This document shows, piece after piece, positions 54,609 through 63,238 of a stretch of 64,000 nt of DNA (positions within the stretch are counted from its first letter, which is position 1; the number at the start of each line of letters is the position of its first letter). The stretch is from assembly GCA_038207425.1 (NCBI GenBank), contig JBBQZU010000007.1:1-64000 (forward strand), given 5' to 3'. The stretch is from JBBQZU01 sp038207425. GTDB taxonomy: Bacteria; Bacteroidota; Bacteroidia; Flavobacteriales_D; Cryomorphaceae. The notes under the pieces were generated by a model. It saw nothing but the letters and a program-made list of their open reading frames with translations, was not told the DNA's origin and ran no database searches. The translations under genes and the position numbers were made by a program.

Positions 54609-55665
54609 TAGTAAGTTTTTTGATGAAACTATATTCTTTACCATCCACTCCTCTTGCTTTGACAACGGCAATGTAAAACTCTCCGTATCCAGCGTGAACA
54701 TTTGGTTCAAATACCCAGCCTGAAGTGATATTGTGGGTTTCATAAACAGGCTTTCCCTTGGAGTTTACAATCGTAAGGTGAAACTCCGTTATGTGCAAAC
54801 CTTCAACTTTATAGGTGTCATTGAGTCCGTCGCCATTTGGCGTGAAACTATCAGGAGCAACAAGGTTTGAACCTTCCATTACGTTGATAGTTACCATGTC
54901 GATCTTGGTGTTTCCGTCGCGGTCTTCAACGTTCAGATATGCTGAATAAATTCCCGGTTCTGTGTAGAGCACAGTGGCTTGCTTCAATTCAGATTTTCCT
55001 TTTATTCCAAAATCCCAATGGTGATTTTCAGCAAAACCATCATTCTCAAAATTCACGATAAGTGGTGTATAGCCCACCAGGGTATTTACTTTAATTTTTG
55101 CCGATACGTAGGATGCAGTATGCTCAAGAGATGAAGTCTTAGGCTTAAGAGTCGCTTCTTTAGATTCAACCACATTAGGGTATACCACTGTTGTAGAAGC
55201 ATCCTTTCCTGAAATCATCTCTGCATGTGTTGGCTGTTCTGTATTTGATTCTGCAGGAATAATTGGTTCATCTCTCAAAACATCCGTAGTACCGTGAACT
55301 ACCAGAGTTTGTGCAACTGTTTCCACCTGATTCGAATCCTGAGTCTGATTATCAAAAGCAAAAGTTACATCAACACTTATTACACTGGTAGTTACTTCAA
55401 TTGGTGAAGATATTTTTTGCTGAATTACAAGAGCTGGCGCTGCAGATAAAGGCAAAACATCTGGTTTCACAAAGCTATATATTGCGAGTCCTGAGAGTAA
55501 AACTATACCCGTGGCTATGCCTAATGCAAACCCCATTCCTCCCAATGCAGGATGAACAGTTGGACTTATTCTGGATGAAATATTCGCCCAGATAGCAGGG
55601 TCAACAGGGGCTTCAACGTTGCGCAATTTACGCCCCAACTGTATTTCAAAATTATCCTTATTCAC
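54598..55665 (-). CDS. Membrane-anchored sigma partner with PKD and T9SS/gliding-type C-terminal domains
   Basis: 355 aa. Residues 1-40 are cytosolic (RNVEAPVDPAIWANISSRI, in the position of an anti-sigma segment). One membrane helix follows at about 42-66. A Thr/Ser/Glu-rich linker leads to a PKD-like domain (about 188-264: GYTPLIVNFENDG, HHWDFG, EPGIYSAYLNV). The last 85 residues carry APDSFTPNGDGLNDTYKVEG, the signature of the gliding-motility/T9SS type B C-terminal family. It overlaps the upstream sigma factor gene by 8 bp. The anti-sigma role is inferred from coupling and topology. Confidence 0.82.
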   Translation of the reverse strand: MNKDNFEIQLGRKLRNVEAPVDPAIWANISSRISPTVHPALGGMGFALGIATGIVLLSGLAIYSFVKPDVLPLSAAPALVIQQKISSPIEVTTSVISVDVTFAFDNQTQDSNQVETVAQTLVVHGTTDVLRDEPIIPAESNTEQPTHAEMISGKDASTTVVYPNVVESKEATLKPKTSSLEHTASYVSAKIKVNTLVGYTPLIVNFENDGFAENHHWDFGIKGKSELKQATVLYTEPGIYSAYLNVEDRDGNTKIDMVTINVMEGSNLVAPDSFTPNGDGLNDTYKVEGLHITEFHLTIVNSKGKPVYETHNITSGWVFEPNVHAGYGEFYIAVVKARGVDGKEYSFIKKLTIIY

Positions 55666-56248
55666 TTAATTCTTTTTTTTGTTCGGCTTCAATTAATTTT
55701 CGCATAAAGGCTTTTGCCTTTCGGTATTGTGTTTTTGACGTGCTTTCTGTTATTCCCAACTGGTCAGCAATTTCCTTGTGTGTGTACTCTTCAACAGCAT
55801 ACATGTTAAAAATGGTGCGGTAACCTGGTGGCATTTGTTGCACCATATCCATAAGTTTATCTTCATTCAGGGCATTCTCATCAGCGTCAATTTCAAATTG
55901 CACTTCAACATTTTCAAATTCAGCTTCTACCTTCATTTTAATCATATGGGCCATTTCACGTTTGGACCGACGAAGGAAATCAAGTGCATTATTGGCTATA
56001 GTTCGGCGTATCCATGCGCCAAGCGGACCTTTGCCATTGTACATATCCAGCTTATTGAATACTTTAACGAAGCCTTCCTGGAGTAAATCCTGAGCTTCGT
56101 CACGATCGCCGGCATATCGTAAACAGAGTGCCATCATTTGTCCTGAATACCTGTTAAATAGAATATGTTGAGCTTTTCCATCGCCTTCAAGGCAGGCCTT
56201 AGCCAACGCTATATCTTCCAACTCGGTATTGCTGTCTTGTTTATCCAT
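55658..56248 (-). CDS. RNA polymerase ECF sigma factor
   Basis: 196 aa. Region 2: LFNRYSGQMMALCLRYAGDR, DEAQDLLQEGFVKVFNKLD and the promoter-melting stretch GAWIRRTIANNALDFLR. Region 4: MPPGYRTIFNMYAVEEYTHK, then EIADQLGITESTSKTQYRKA with the helix-turn-helix. It directs RNA polymerase to its own promoters. It is co-transcribed with the membrane partner downstream, the usual sigma/anti-sigma layout. Between the regions lies a spacer rich in acidic residues (FENVEVQFEIDADENALNE). Confidence 0.92.
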   Translation of the reverse strand: MDKQDSNTELEDIALAKACLEGDGKAQHILFNRYSGQMMALCLRYAGDRDEAQDLLQEGFVKVFNKLDMYNGKGPLGAWIRRTIANNALDFLRRSKREMAHMIKMKVEAEFENVEVQFEIDADENALNEDKLMDMVQQMPPGYRTIFNMYAVEEYTHKEIADQLGITESTSKTQYRKAKAFMRKLIEAEQKKELSE

Positions 56249-56362
56249 TGACTGCGATCACTAACTTTAAGTTGTCTGAGCAACGAAATTTTAATAAAAT
56301 CAGAATCCTATAACCTAAGGTACGTTAATTTCAGTCATCGCAGCAAATTGAAAAGCAGACTA

Positions 56363-57631
56363 TTATTTCCTTTTGAAAGGATTGATGATGAGACGTATAT
56401 CTCTATCGTAGTTAAAAAAATTGTAGGTCCAGTTAAAGAATACCACCACCTTGTTTCTGAAGCCTACGAGGGCTATAAGGTGTATGAACATCCAGATAAA
56501 CCATGCAACAAAGCCCTGGGTTCTCCATCCGGGCAGCTCTGCTACAGCTCTCGAGCGGCCTATTGTAGCCATGCTTCCCAAATCGCGGTACTTAAAGGGT
56601 TTCATGGGTTTTCCTGCTTGCTTTGCAGTTATGTTGGCAGCGAGTTGTTTTCCTTGCTGTATAGCAGGTTGTGCCACCATAGGGTGCCCTTTCGGAAAAT
56701 CTTTGCACTCCATGGATGCGACATCGCCAATGGCATAAATATTCTGGTATCCTTTCACAAGGTTGTGCTCATCAACCGCAAGTCGATTTCCTCTTACCAG
56801 CGCTTCGGCCGAAAGGCCGGTTGGAGGAATACAATGAACCCCGGCTGCCCAAATTAAGGTTTGGGTTGGGATTGGTTTGGTATTGGTAATAATCTGTTTT
56901 CCATCGTACTCTTTTACCATTGTATTCAACCACACTTGCACCCCTAGTTTTTCAAGATACTCCTGGGCCTTGGCTGATGACTTAGCTGAGAATGGCGGTA
57001 GCACCCTGTCAGCCGCTTCTACGAGCTTTATGCTCATTCTTCTGAAATCTAAATCGGGATAATCATTGGGTAGCACATGCAATTTCAGCTCAGCAATGGC
57101 ACCGGCAAGTTCAACTCCGGTGGGGCCTGCGCCTACTATAACCACATTGAGCATGCTCTCTCGCTCCGTAAGATCCGTAGTGAGAAGCGCCGCTTCAAAG
57201 TTTTGCAGCAACAGAGATCGAATGTTAAGAGCCTCAGGTACGGTTTTCATGCCCATAGATTTCTTCTCGAGCATTTCGTTACCGAAAAAATTTGTGGCTG
57301 AACCGGTAGCAAGTACCAAGTAATCATATTCTAACTCACCAATGTCAGTGCAGATTTTATTCTCTTCGGGCATTACCCTATTCACTTCCGACAATCTGAA
57401 ATAGAAATTTTTCTTATCAGTGAAAATTTTACGTAATGGATATGCAATGCTGTCGGGCTCCAGCCCAGCAGTAGCAACTTGATAAAGGAGCGGCTGGAAG
57501 GCGTGGTAGTTATGCTTATCTAATAGCACGATTTGAAAACGGTCAGAAGGGAGATTTTTAGCTATTTGAAGCCCACCAAAACCACCACCCACAATTACCA
57601 CCCGAGGCAGGTTAGAAGCATGTATATTCAT
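56363..57631 (-). CDS. Type II NADH dehydrogenase (NDH-2)
   Basis: 422 aa. First dinucleotide fold: VVIVGGGFGGLQIAKNL. Second: VVIVGAGPTGVELAGAIAEL. The FAD segment IYAIGDVASMECKDFPKGHP lies in the C-terminal part, and a hydrophobic tail (FIWMFIHLIALVGFRNKVVV) provides membrane attachment. It oxidises NADH and reduces quinone without pumping protons. The start ATG at 57631 is preceded 13 nt upstream by TACCTTTG. Monocistronic. Confidence 0.92.
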   Translation of the reverse strand: MNIHASNLPRVVIVGGGFGGLQIAKNLPSDRFQIVLLDKHNYHAFQPLLYQVATAGLEPDSIAYPLRKIFTDKKNFYFRLSEVNRVMPEENKICTDIGELEYDYLVLATGSATNFFGNEMLEKKSMGMKTVPEALNIRSLLLQNFEAALLTTDLTERESMLNVVIVGAGPTGVELAGAIAELKLHVLPNDYPDLDFRRMSIKLVEAADRVLPPFSAKSSAKAQEYLEKLGVQVWLNTMVKEYDGKQIITNTKPIPTQTLIWAAGVHCIPPTGLSAEALVRGNRLAVDEHNLVKGYQNIYAIGDVASMECKDFPKGHPMVAQPAIQQGKQLAANITAKQAGKPMKPFKYRDLGSMATIGRSRAVAELPGWRTQGFVAWFIWMFIHLIALVGFRNKVVVFFNWTYNFFNYDRDIRLIINPFKRK

Positions 57632-57644
57632 CTATAAATTTTGT

Positions 57645-57652
57645 CAAAGGTA
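57645..57652 (-). promoter_or_regulatory. -7 promoter element (TACCTTTG) for the NADH dehydrogenase
   Basis: Minus-strand TACCTTTG matches TAnnTTTG, 13 nt before the ATG at 57631, giving a leader of about 7 nt. Confidence 0.5.
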
Positions 57653-57760
57653 CTAACCATTCAATTAGACCCCGAAGATAATCTGGGCTGAATCTGATTA
57701 TCCAAAAATGAGCAGTCTAAAAATCAGAATTGCTCATTGGAGTAGTGCTCTGGCTAAACA

Positions 57761-58462
57761 TCATAGCTTTAGGGTTAATCCACTTCTATAAACCCTTAAT
57801 AAATATTCATTCGAAAAACCAAGCCAGTAAAGCAGGTGTATATACCCAAAAATCAACTGTAATCTAAAGGCACCGTATTTCTTGTATTTTCGTGTTGATG
57901 TTGTAATAATCTCTTTGAGAATAGCAAATTTTCCATTTTTGAGAAGTCTTCTACATATATCAATGTCTTCCATGATTGCCAGTTCATCGCGAAAGCCATG
58001 TATATGATCAAATAAGGCTCTGGTAATAAATAGTCCTTGATCGCCCCCGCGTGCAAGAGGCCAGCGAAATCGAGTGAACCAGGCGAAAAATTGAAGGAAC
58101 CAGCCGGAATCGTCGAATGACAGCCGGAAACAACCTGAATCATGCCCTTGCTCAATTGTTTCGAGTATCAGCAAATCAAAATCTTTCGGTGGGATGCTAT
58201 CAAGATGAAGGAAGAAAATGGTGTTGTGAATTGCGTGTTTTGCTCCTATATTCATCTGACTAGAGCGCCTTGCTACGCTGCAGTTAAAATATTGAATACC
58301 AAGGTGATCAGAAACTAATTTTAACTCAGGATTGTACATTGAATCTGCAACAACCAACTGAATATTCTCTGTATTTGCAGCTTGTTTCAGAATTCTAATA
58401 AGCCGTTCACGAAAAAGAGCGTCTTCTTTATGACAAGGAATAATGACAGAAAGCAGAGTCAA
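57761..58462 (-). CDS. Glycosyltransferase family 2, TIGR04283-like
   Basis: 233 aa GT-A glycosyltransferase. It starts MTLLSVIIPCHKEDALFRER, has the donor DxD-like LHLDSIPP and the characteristic block GGDQGLFITRALFDHIHGFR followed by AIMEDIDICRRLLK. This matches TIGR04283, often called arsenosugar biosynthesis glycosyltransferase because of linked gene sets in cyanobacteria. No arsenite methyltransferase is nearby, so arsenic chemistry is not supported here. It overlaps the TIGR04282 gene (ATGA). Confidence 0.88.
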   Translation of the reverse strand: MTLLSVIIPCHKEDALFRERLIRILKQAANTENIQLVVADSMYNPELKLVSDHLGIQYFNCSVARRSSQMNIGAKHAIHNTIFFLHLDSIPPKDFDLLILETIEQGHDSGCFRLSFDDSGWFLQFFAWFTRFRWPLARGGDQGLFITRALFDHIHGFRDELAIMEDIDICRRLLKNGKFAILKEIITTSTRKYKKYGAFRLQLIFGYIHLLYWLGFSNEYLLRVYRSGLTLKL

Positions 58463-59061
58463 GCAAGCAGTTTTCGGAGGTCGCCAAGATCTTTTTCCTC
58501 ATCAACGTCGGTAAGTGTGGGCATAAGCGTGTAACTCAATCTTAACTTTTTAATGTCTAGTATGGTATCAAGCAGCACATCAGGTGTAGACCATGCTTTA
58601 TTCTTAAACAAATGCGGATAGTGACGGTCCATTCCAATCAAATAATAACCGCCATCGTGCGCCGGGCCCAACACTACATTATGGTGATCGAGAGCGGCAA
58701 AAGCGTCATCAACTATTTCGGTAGTAAGTTCATAACAATCTGAACCGATTATCATTACCTTCTCATAGTGTTGTGCAAAGGCTTGCCCACATGCCCTTTC
58801 CATTCTTTCACCTAAGCTATCGCCTTTTTGCAGAAACTTAGGAAACTTGTAATAATCGAGAATATCAAATTCCTGTACTTTCTCGGCATAGAAAATGGCC
58901 TTATCGGCAAACACCCTGTCGGCTATGAAATGTGTATGCTCTAACAACTTTACATAAATCATCAAAGCTTTCTCATCACCGATACTCTTTGCCAATCGGG
59001 TTTTAACTTTTCCCAATTCGGGATTTTTAGCAAATATGAGGAGCAAGTTATCGTGGTTCAT
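58459..59061 (-). CDS. TIGR04282-family glycosyltransferase (DUF2064)
   Basis: 200 aa. The nucleotide-sugar side is MNHDNLLLIFAKNPELGKVK followed by TRLAKSIGDEKAL. KVMIIGSDCYELTTEIVDDA and NVVLGPAHDGGYYLIGMDR are diagnostic for TIGR04282/DUF2064, a MobA-like nucleotidyl- or glycosyltransferase fold. It overlaps both neighbours: the rhodanese stop upstream (14 bp) and the TIGR04283 start downstream (4 bp). The product of the pair is unknown in this phylum. Confidence 0.88.
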   Translation of the reverse strand: MNHDNLLLIFAKNPELGKVKTRLAKSIGDEKALMIYVKLLEHTHFIADRVFADKAIFYAEKVQEFDILDYYKFPKFLQKGDSLGERMERACGQAFAQHYEKVMIIGSDCYELTTEIVDDAFAALDHHNVVLGPAHDGGYYLIGMDRHYPHLFKNKAWSTPDVLLDTILDIKKLRLSYTLMPTLTDVDEEKDLGDLRKLLA

Positions 59062-59596
59062 ACACTTTCTCGTATCGATTGACCCAAATACCCCATGTTC
59101 GGTTATAAGGGTGTACTATTTCTACAGGTTCATTTTGAACATTCACTACTTCAAAACCTCGGTTTGTCCAGTCGAATATCCCTCCCCAATGGTTCAAAAC
59201 GTTCGTATAGCCTGCCGCCCTAAGCTTCAGTGCAATTTCCTCGCTGCGCTTTCCAACTGAGCAATACACCACAATTTGCGAATCATGCTTGATGTCAGCT
59301 ACACGAGCCACATTGAAGGTGTCATAACCTACATATCTCGCTCCATTTAAGTGGCTCACAAGGTATTCTTTGCTTTCGCGGGCATCGAGAAGATACACAT
59401 TACCTGATTTCATTTCTTCAGCAAGCAACTCACTTGAAATGGTATCTACCTTGCCATGCAATAAGGTATTTACCATGGTTTCAAATCCTAATGGATTTTG
59501 TCCGCTCGATGAGATGGGCCACAATGAAAGCATTATTGCAATTACTAAGATATGAATATTCACGAGGGCTAAGGTATAAAAAAGGTATTGACGCAA
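59048..59596 (-). CDS. Exported rhodanese-like protein
   Basis: 182 aa from TTG at 59596; GTG at 59563 is an alternative that leaves a shorter signal peptide (NIHILVIAIMLSLWPISSSG). The rhodanese domain has VYLLDARESKEYLVSHLNGA and the active-site loop VVYCSVGKRSEEIALKL with the catalytic cysteine, then NVLNHWGGIFDWTNRG. It could transfer sulfane sulfur in the periplasm; its link to the two glycosyltransferases is positional (14-bp overlap). Confidence 0.85.
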   Translation of the reverse strand: MRQYLFYTLALVNIHILVIAIMLSLWPISSSGQNPLGFETMVNTLLHGKVDTISSELLAEEMKSGNVYLLDARESKEYLVSHLNGARYVGYDTFNVARVADIKHDSQIVVYCSVGKRSEEIALKLRAAGYTNVLNHWGGIFDWTNRGFEVVNVQNEPVEIVHPYNRTWGIWVNRYEKVYEPR

Positions 59597-59684
59597 AAAT
59601 GAATGTCGATATTGAGCTTACAGCATTTGCATTCAAAATCAGGACCGATATCAAATTTAATTTCATTTTTCTAGGTTTAGTATA

Positions 59685-59692
59685 TATTTTTG
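59685..59692 (+). promoter_or_regulatory. -7 promoter element (TATTTTTG)
   Basis: TATTTTTG matches TAnnTTTG. It covers an in-frame upstream start at 59690, so the ATG at 59735 is preferred for the next gene. Confidence 0.45.
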
Positions 59693-59734
59693 ATGCCCAT
59701 AAGGGCTTTTCAGTATTATCAATACTACGTAATC

Positions 59735-60466
59735 ATGTACATATACTACCTTGCTATAGCCTTCGCAGTATTCTTCCTCTTCATTGCGTTTTTGGTAACA
59801 GAAAGCAATGCGAGATACTTGTTGGCAGGGCATACCAGGATGGATGAGATAGAGCGCTCAGAATTTGATTTGCCTGGATACATAGCCTATTTCCGAAAAT
59901 TTCATATAATACTTACTGTAAGTTTTCTTATAATCTGCTCCACACTTCACTTTTTATTTGGTGATAGTATTTCAGGACTTTTTTTGGTAGCCTATCCTAT
60001 TACGGCATATGTTTTTTTCCTCTGGGACTCGCAAAAATTTAAAATTGGAATTCAATCGAAGGCTGCTGCAAAAATGGGTGTTTGGCTATTGGCGATTATT
60101 GGAATACTTGCCATAGGCTTTATGCTTTGGGGAGTGCAGCCGGTGAAAGTAGAGCTTGGAGACAATTATATTCAATTAAGCGGTGCTTACGGAAAAATGA
60201 TACCCTACTCCGATATTACGTCAGTTGTATTGATAAACAATATACCGGATATCAAAGGGAAAACACAAGGCTATCAGATAGGGCAAGTTTTAAAAGGTAA
60301 TTTTAAATTAAATGATAAAACAATAGTCCTAATGCTTGTGGACAAAAGAGAACCGCATACTCTCAAAATACAGCGCTCTGAAAAGCCAACAATCTACATT
60401 TCCTCTACACAAATCGACGAAGAAGTATTGATACGAATAATAGAAGGCAAATTGCAAAAAAAGTAA
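59735..60466 (+). CDS. DUF3784-like membrane protein
   Basis: 243 aa from ATG at 59735 (MYIYYLAIAFAVFFLFIAFL). Four hydrophobic segments are seen in the first 150 residues (about 3-22, 56-78, 80-97, 118-137). A soluble C-terminal domain follows with VKVELGDNYIQLSGAYGKMI and IPYSDITSVVLINNIP. The first part resembles DUF3784 membrane proteins and the second a small PH-like domain; both calls are by pattern. Function unknown. It converges on the M28 peptidase gene. Confidence 0.75.
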   Translation: MYIYYLAIAFAVFFLFIAFLVTESNARYLLAGHTRMDEIERSEFDLPGYIAYFRKFHIILTVSFLIICSTLHFLFGDSISGLFLVAYPITAYVFFLWDSQKFKIGIQSKAAAKMGVWLLAIIGILAIGFMLWGVQPVKVELGDNYIQLSGAYGKMIPYSDITSVVLINNIPDIKGKTQGYQIGQVLKGNFKLNDKTIVLMLVDKREPHTLKIQRSEKPTIYISSTQIDEEVLIRIIEGKLQKK

Positions 60467-60470
60467 TGCC

Positions 60471-61973
60471 CTATGGGGTTTTATTGTACAAATTTTCGCC
60501 TGCTTCAAAGTACTTATCCCCTTCTATCCAGACCGGCCTTGCAGGTGCATCACCAATTTCTCGCGCAGCCAATACATAAGCCTTTGTAAATTTGAATAGG
60601 TAATCGTAATCAACCGAATCAGGATTATCAGCAGATTGATGATAATACTTGTTGATTTCTTCGTCGAATGAAGTTAAGCCCATACTGTACATAATTGCAG
60701 GCACGCCTTTTCTCGCAAAGTTTACCTGATCGCTTCTGTCAAATAGGTTTTGATCCGGAACCGGGTCGTCTAGAGTTGTTAAATTATATACTGCTGCCGC
60801 TTTGGTTATAATTGGACCTGCCGTAGTTCGATTCAGTCCAACCACAGTAGCCTTGGTAACATCATTATAGCCTGCATTGTCACTATTAAAGCAAAATACA
60901 ACCTCATTCAGTGGCATCTCAGGATGATTTACATACCATTCACTTCCTAGCAAACCCTTTTCTTCTCCAGTAAACAAAATAAACAGTGAACTGCGCTTCA
61001 AAGGATTGGCAGCAATAGTACGCGCCGCTTCGAGCACCGTCATTGTACCTATTGCATTATCGCGGGTTCCATTGTATATGGTATCGCCTTGGTCATTTGG
61101 TTTACCGGTACCCACATGGTCATAATGAGCAGAGAATATTACAATTTCGTTGCGCAAAACAGCATCAGTACCCTGCACGAATCCAACAACATTCTGCGAA
61201 TTAAATTTAGTCTCACCACCACCATTGACCACTAGTGCAGCACTACCCATATAATCTTTAAGATATGCCAACCTGGAATTGTCCATGTCTTCCAACCAAA
61301 ATCGCTGTATGTTAGGATCATCATCGTCTTCATCACCACTTTTGAAGTCGAGTGAAACCTGACGGTTTCTTATATAAAATTGCAGAATTTTCCACTTCGT
61401 TTGAGGAGAGTTGTACAATTCCACGAGGGCCAGCGCACCTTTTTCAGCAGCCAGCGTTGCTTTTTCTCTACCGGCTACGAAAATATTACGTACCGTAGAT
61501 GCACCTTTACTTCCGCTGCGGGCTATAACTATTTTACCATTAACATCTGCTGCATCAAAATCTTCACGTGTGCCATAATCAACAAATACTACAGGAGCAT
61601 TCAAACTAACCGCTCCATCAGTAAGTTGAAGCATTTGATTCTCCAAATTAAATACAGAATCCCTAATGGCGAAATGTCCACTTAAAGAAGGTTCGCTCGC
61701 TTTCATTCTAACTACCTGGTAGTAGCCATTTAATGATGGCAATGGCTCTACGCCCCACTTACTGAAATTGCGGGCTACGTATGCTGCGGCACTATCAAGA
61801 CCAGGTGATGGAGTATCTCTGCCCAACCAGTCATCGGAAGCAAGTTGCTTCACATGTTGTGTAACGGATTCTTTGGTAATGCTTTTATCGACTATCTTCT
61901 TATTGCTTTGTCCTGAAATTGAGCTGAATACAAATATTGCAAAAACAAGAGATGTAAACTTCAATCTTAGCAT
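60471..61973 (-). CDS. M28-family zinc metallopeptidase, secreted
   Basis: 500 aa. A signal peptide at the N terminus (LRLKFTSLVFAIFVFSSISG). The first part carries a protease-associated type insert (LNAPVVFVDYGTREDFDAAD). The M28 domain has zinc ligands in FSAHYDHVG, NGTRDNAIGTMTVLE, FTGEEKGLLGSEWY, NSDNAGYND and YYHQSADN, so the two-zinc site is complete. It should remove N-terminal residues from peptides in the periplasm or outside. A TACCTTTG element lies 40 nt upstream. Confidence 0.92.
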   Translation of the reverse strand: MLRLKFTSLVFAIFVFSSISGQSNKKIVDKSITKESVTQHVKQLASDDWLGRDTPSPGLDSAAAYVARNFSKWGVEPLPSLNGYYQVVRMKASEPSLSGHFAIRDSVFNLENQMLQLTDGAVSLNAPVVFVDYGTREDFDAADVNGKIVIARSGSKGASTVRNIFVAGREKATLAAEKGALALVELYNSPQTKWKILQFYIRNRQVSLDFKSGDEDDDDPNIQRFWLEDMDNSRLAYLKDYMGSAALVVNGGGETKFNSQNVVGFVQGTDAVLRNEIVIFSAHYDHVGTGKPNDQGDTIYNGTRDNAIGTMTVLEAARTIAANPLKRSSLFILFTGEEKGLLGSEWYVNHPEMPLNEVVFCFNSDNAGYNDVTKATVVGLNRTTAGPIITKAAAVYNLTTLDDPVPDQNLFDRSDQVNFARKGVPAIMYSMGLTSFDEEINKYYHQSADNPDSVDYDYLFKFTKAYVLAAREIGDAPARPVWIEGDKYFEAGENLYNKTP

Positions 61974-62012
61974 GTTTTATATGGTCTGTAAAAAAAGATT
62001 CGCGAAAGAATG

Positions 62013-62020
62013 CAAAGGTA
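62013..62020 (-). promoter_or_regulatory. -7 promoter element (TACCTTTG) for the M28 peptidase
   Basis: Minus-strand TACCTTTG matches TAnnTTTG, 39 nt before the ATG at 61973. A TTG lies upstream but only 11 bp away, too close for a normal -33. Confidence 0.5.
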
Positions 62021-62217
62021 AAGATTCTTAACAATTTTTTATTCAGATTTTATGTGGATTAAATTCAACTTTAACTTTTGAAGACATAGTGTTTTAAAGT
62101 AAATTCGCTCAAAATTACCGAATAGATAACTGATAGTTAAGAGTACCATTTTGTTTTAGATAGAATCTCGGTGGAGATAAAACTTAGAATCGTCGACAAA
62201 TTACTGATATTTGCATT

Positions 62218-63195
62218 ATGAATTCGATGAAGTCAAGGCTTGAAATAATGGCAGAAGCGGAGCCTTTAGCCGGTGAGCTTTTGTCAAAGTATCTTTTGAA
62301 TATTGACACTATGTGGCAGCCAAGCGACCTATTGCCAGATAGCAGAGATTATGACTTTATTGATCAGGTGAAGGAAATTAAGGAAGTCTCCAAAGAGTTA
62401 AATTACGACTTATTGGTTACCTTAATAGGAGATTTGATTACCGAAGAAGCGCTGCCAACCTACGAATCGTGGATCATGAACGTAGATGGAATCGACCAAA
62501 TTAATAAAAACAACTGGTCCAAGTGGCTTAGAGGTTGGACTAGTGAAGAGAACCGCCATGGAGATTTATTGAATAAGTACATCTACATGTCGGGAAGGGT
62601 CAATATGCGCGAGATTGAAATTACCACCCAACATCTTATCAATGATGGTTTTGATCCGGGTATGATGGCTGATCCCTATAAAAACTTTATTTATACAAGC
62701 TTCCAGGAACTCGCCACCAACATAACGCATCGACGCACGGGCACACTCGCAAAGAAATCAGGATGCTTGAGGCTTGCCAAGATTTGTGGAATTATCGCTT
62801 CTGATGAATTGAGACATGCGAATGCTTACATGGATTTTGTTGACAAATTCTTCGAGCTTGATCCCAATGAAACCATGCTTGCGTTCGAATATATGATGAA
62901 AATTCATATCGTAATGCCGGCGCATTTAATGCGTGAATCAGGAGCAAAACCTAAAGGTGAGTTGTTCAGGCACTTTTCTAATGCTGCCCAAAGATGCGGA
63001 GTATATACCACCTTCGATTATGTTGATATCATGGAACAGCTTATTCAGAAATGGGATATCACAAACTTAAGAGAGTTAAAGGATGATGGCGAGCGCGCCA
63101 GAGATTACATCATGCTTCTGCCTGAAAGAGTAAAAAGGATTGCCAGAAGAATTGTTGTTCCTAGCAACCCTTATGAATTCAAATGGATTAGTTGA
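62218..63195 (+). CDS. Acyl-ACP (stearoyl-type) desaturase
   Basis: 325 aa. The ferritin-like di-iron site is present: ITEEALPTYESW and SEENRHGDLLNKYIYMSG for the first half, and SDELRHANAYMDFVDKFF for the second. The length and the N-terminal EIMAEAEPLAGELLSKYLL fit soluble acyl-ACP desaturases. It introduces a double bond into ACP-bound fatty acids with oxygen and ferredoxin, so it is an aerobic route to unsaturated lipids. ATATTTG ends 4 nt before the ATG (first consensus base differs). Confidence 0.92.
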   Translation: MNSMKSRLEIMAEAEPLAGELLSKYLLNIDTMWQPSDLLPDSRDYDFIDQVKEIKEVSKELNYDLLVTLIGDLITEEALPTYESWIMNVDGIDQINKNNWSKWLRGWTSEENRHGDLLNKYIYMSGRVNMREIEITTQHLINDGFDPGMMADPYKNFIYTSFQELATNITHRRTGTLAKKSGCLRLAKICGIIASDELRHANAYMDFVDKFFELDPNETMLAFEYMMKIHIVMPAHLMRESGAKPKGELFRHFSNAAQRCGVYTTFDYVDIMEQLIQKWDITNLRELKDDGERARDYIMLLPERVKRIARRIVVPSNPYEFKWIS

Positions 63196-63238
63196 GCGCT
63201 CATCAACAAATCATACTGTAAGCCTTAACCATTTAATT

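Noticed and set aside
57761..59061. Arsenosugar biosynthesis locus
   Set aside because: Only the family names suggest it; no arsenic methyltransferase, radical-SAM partner or ars genes are in the window.
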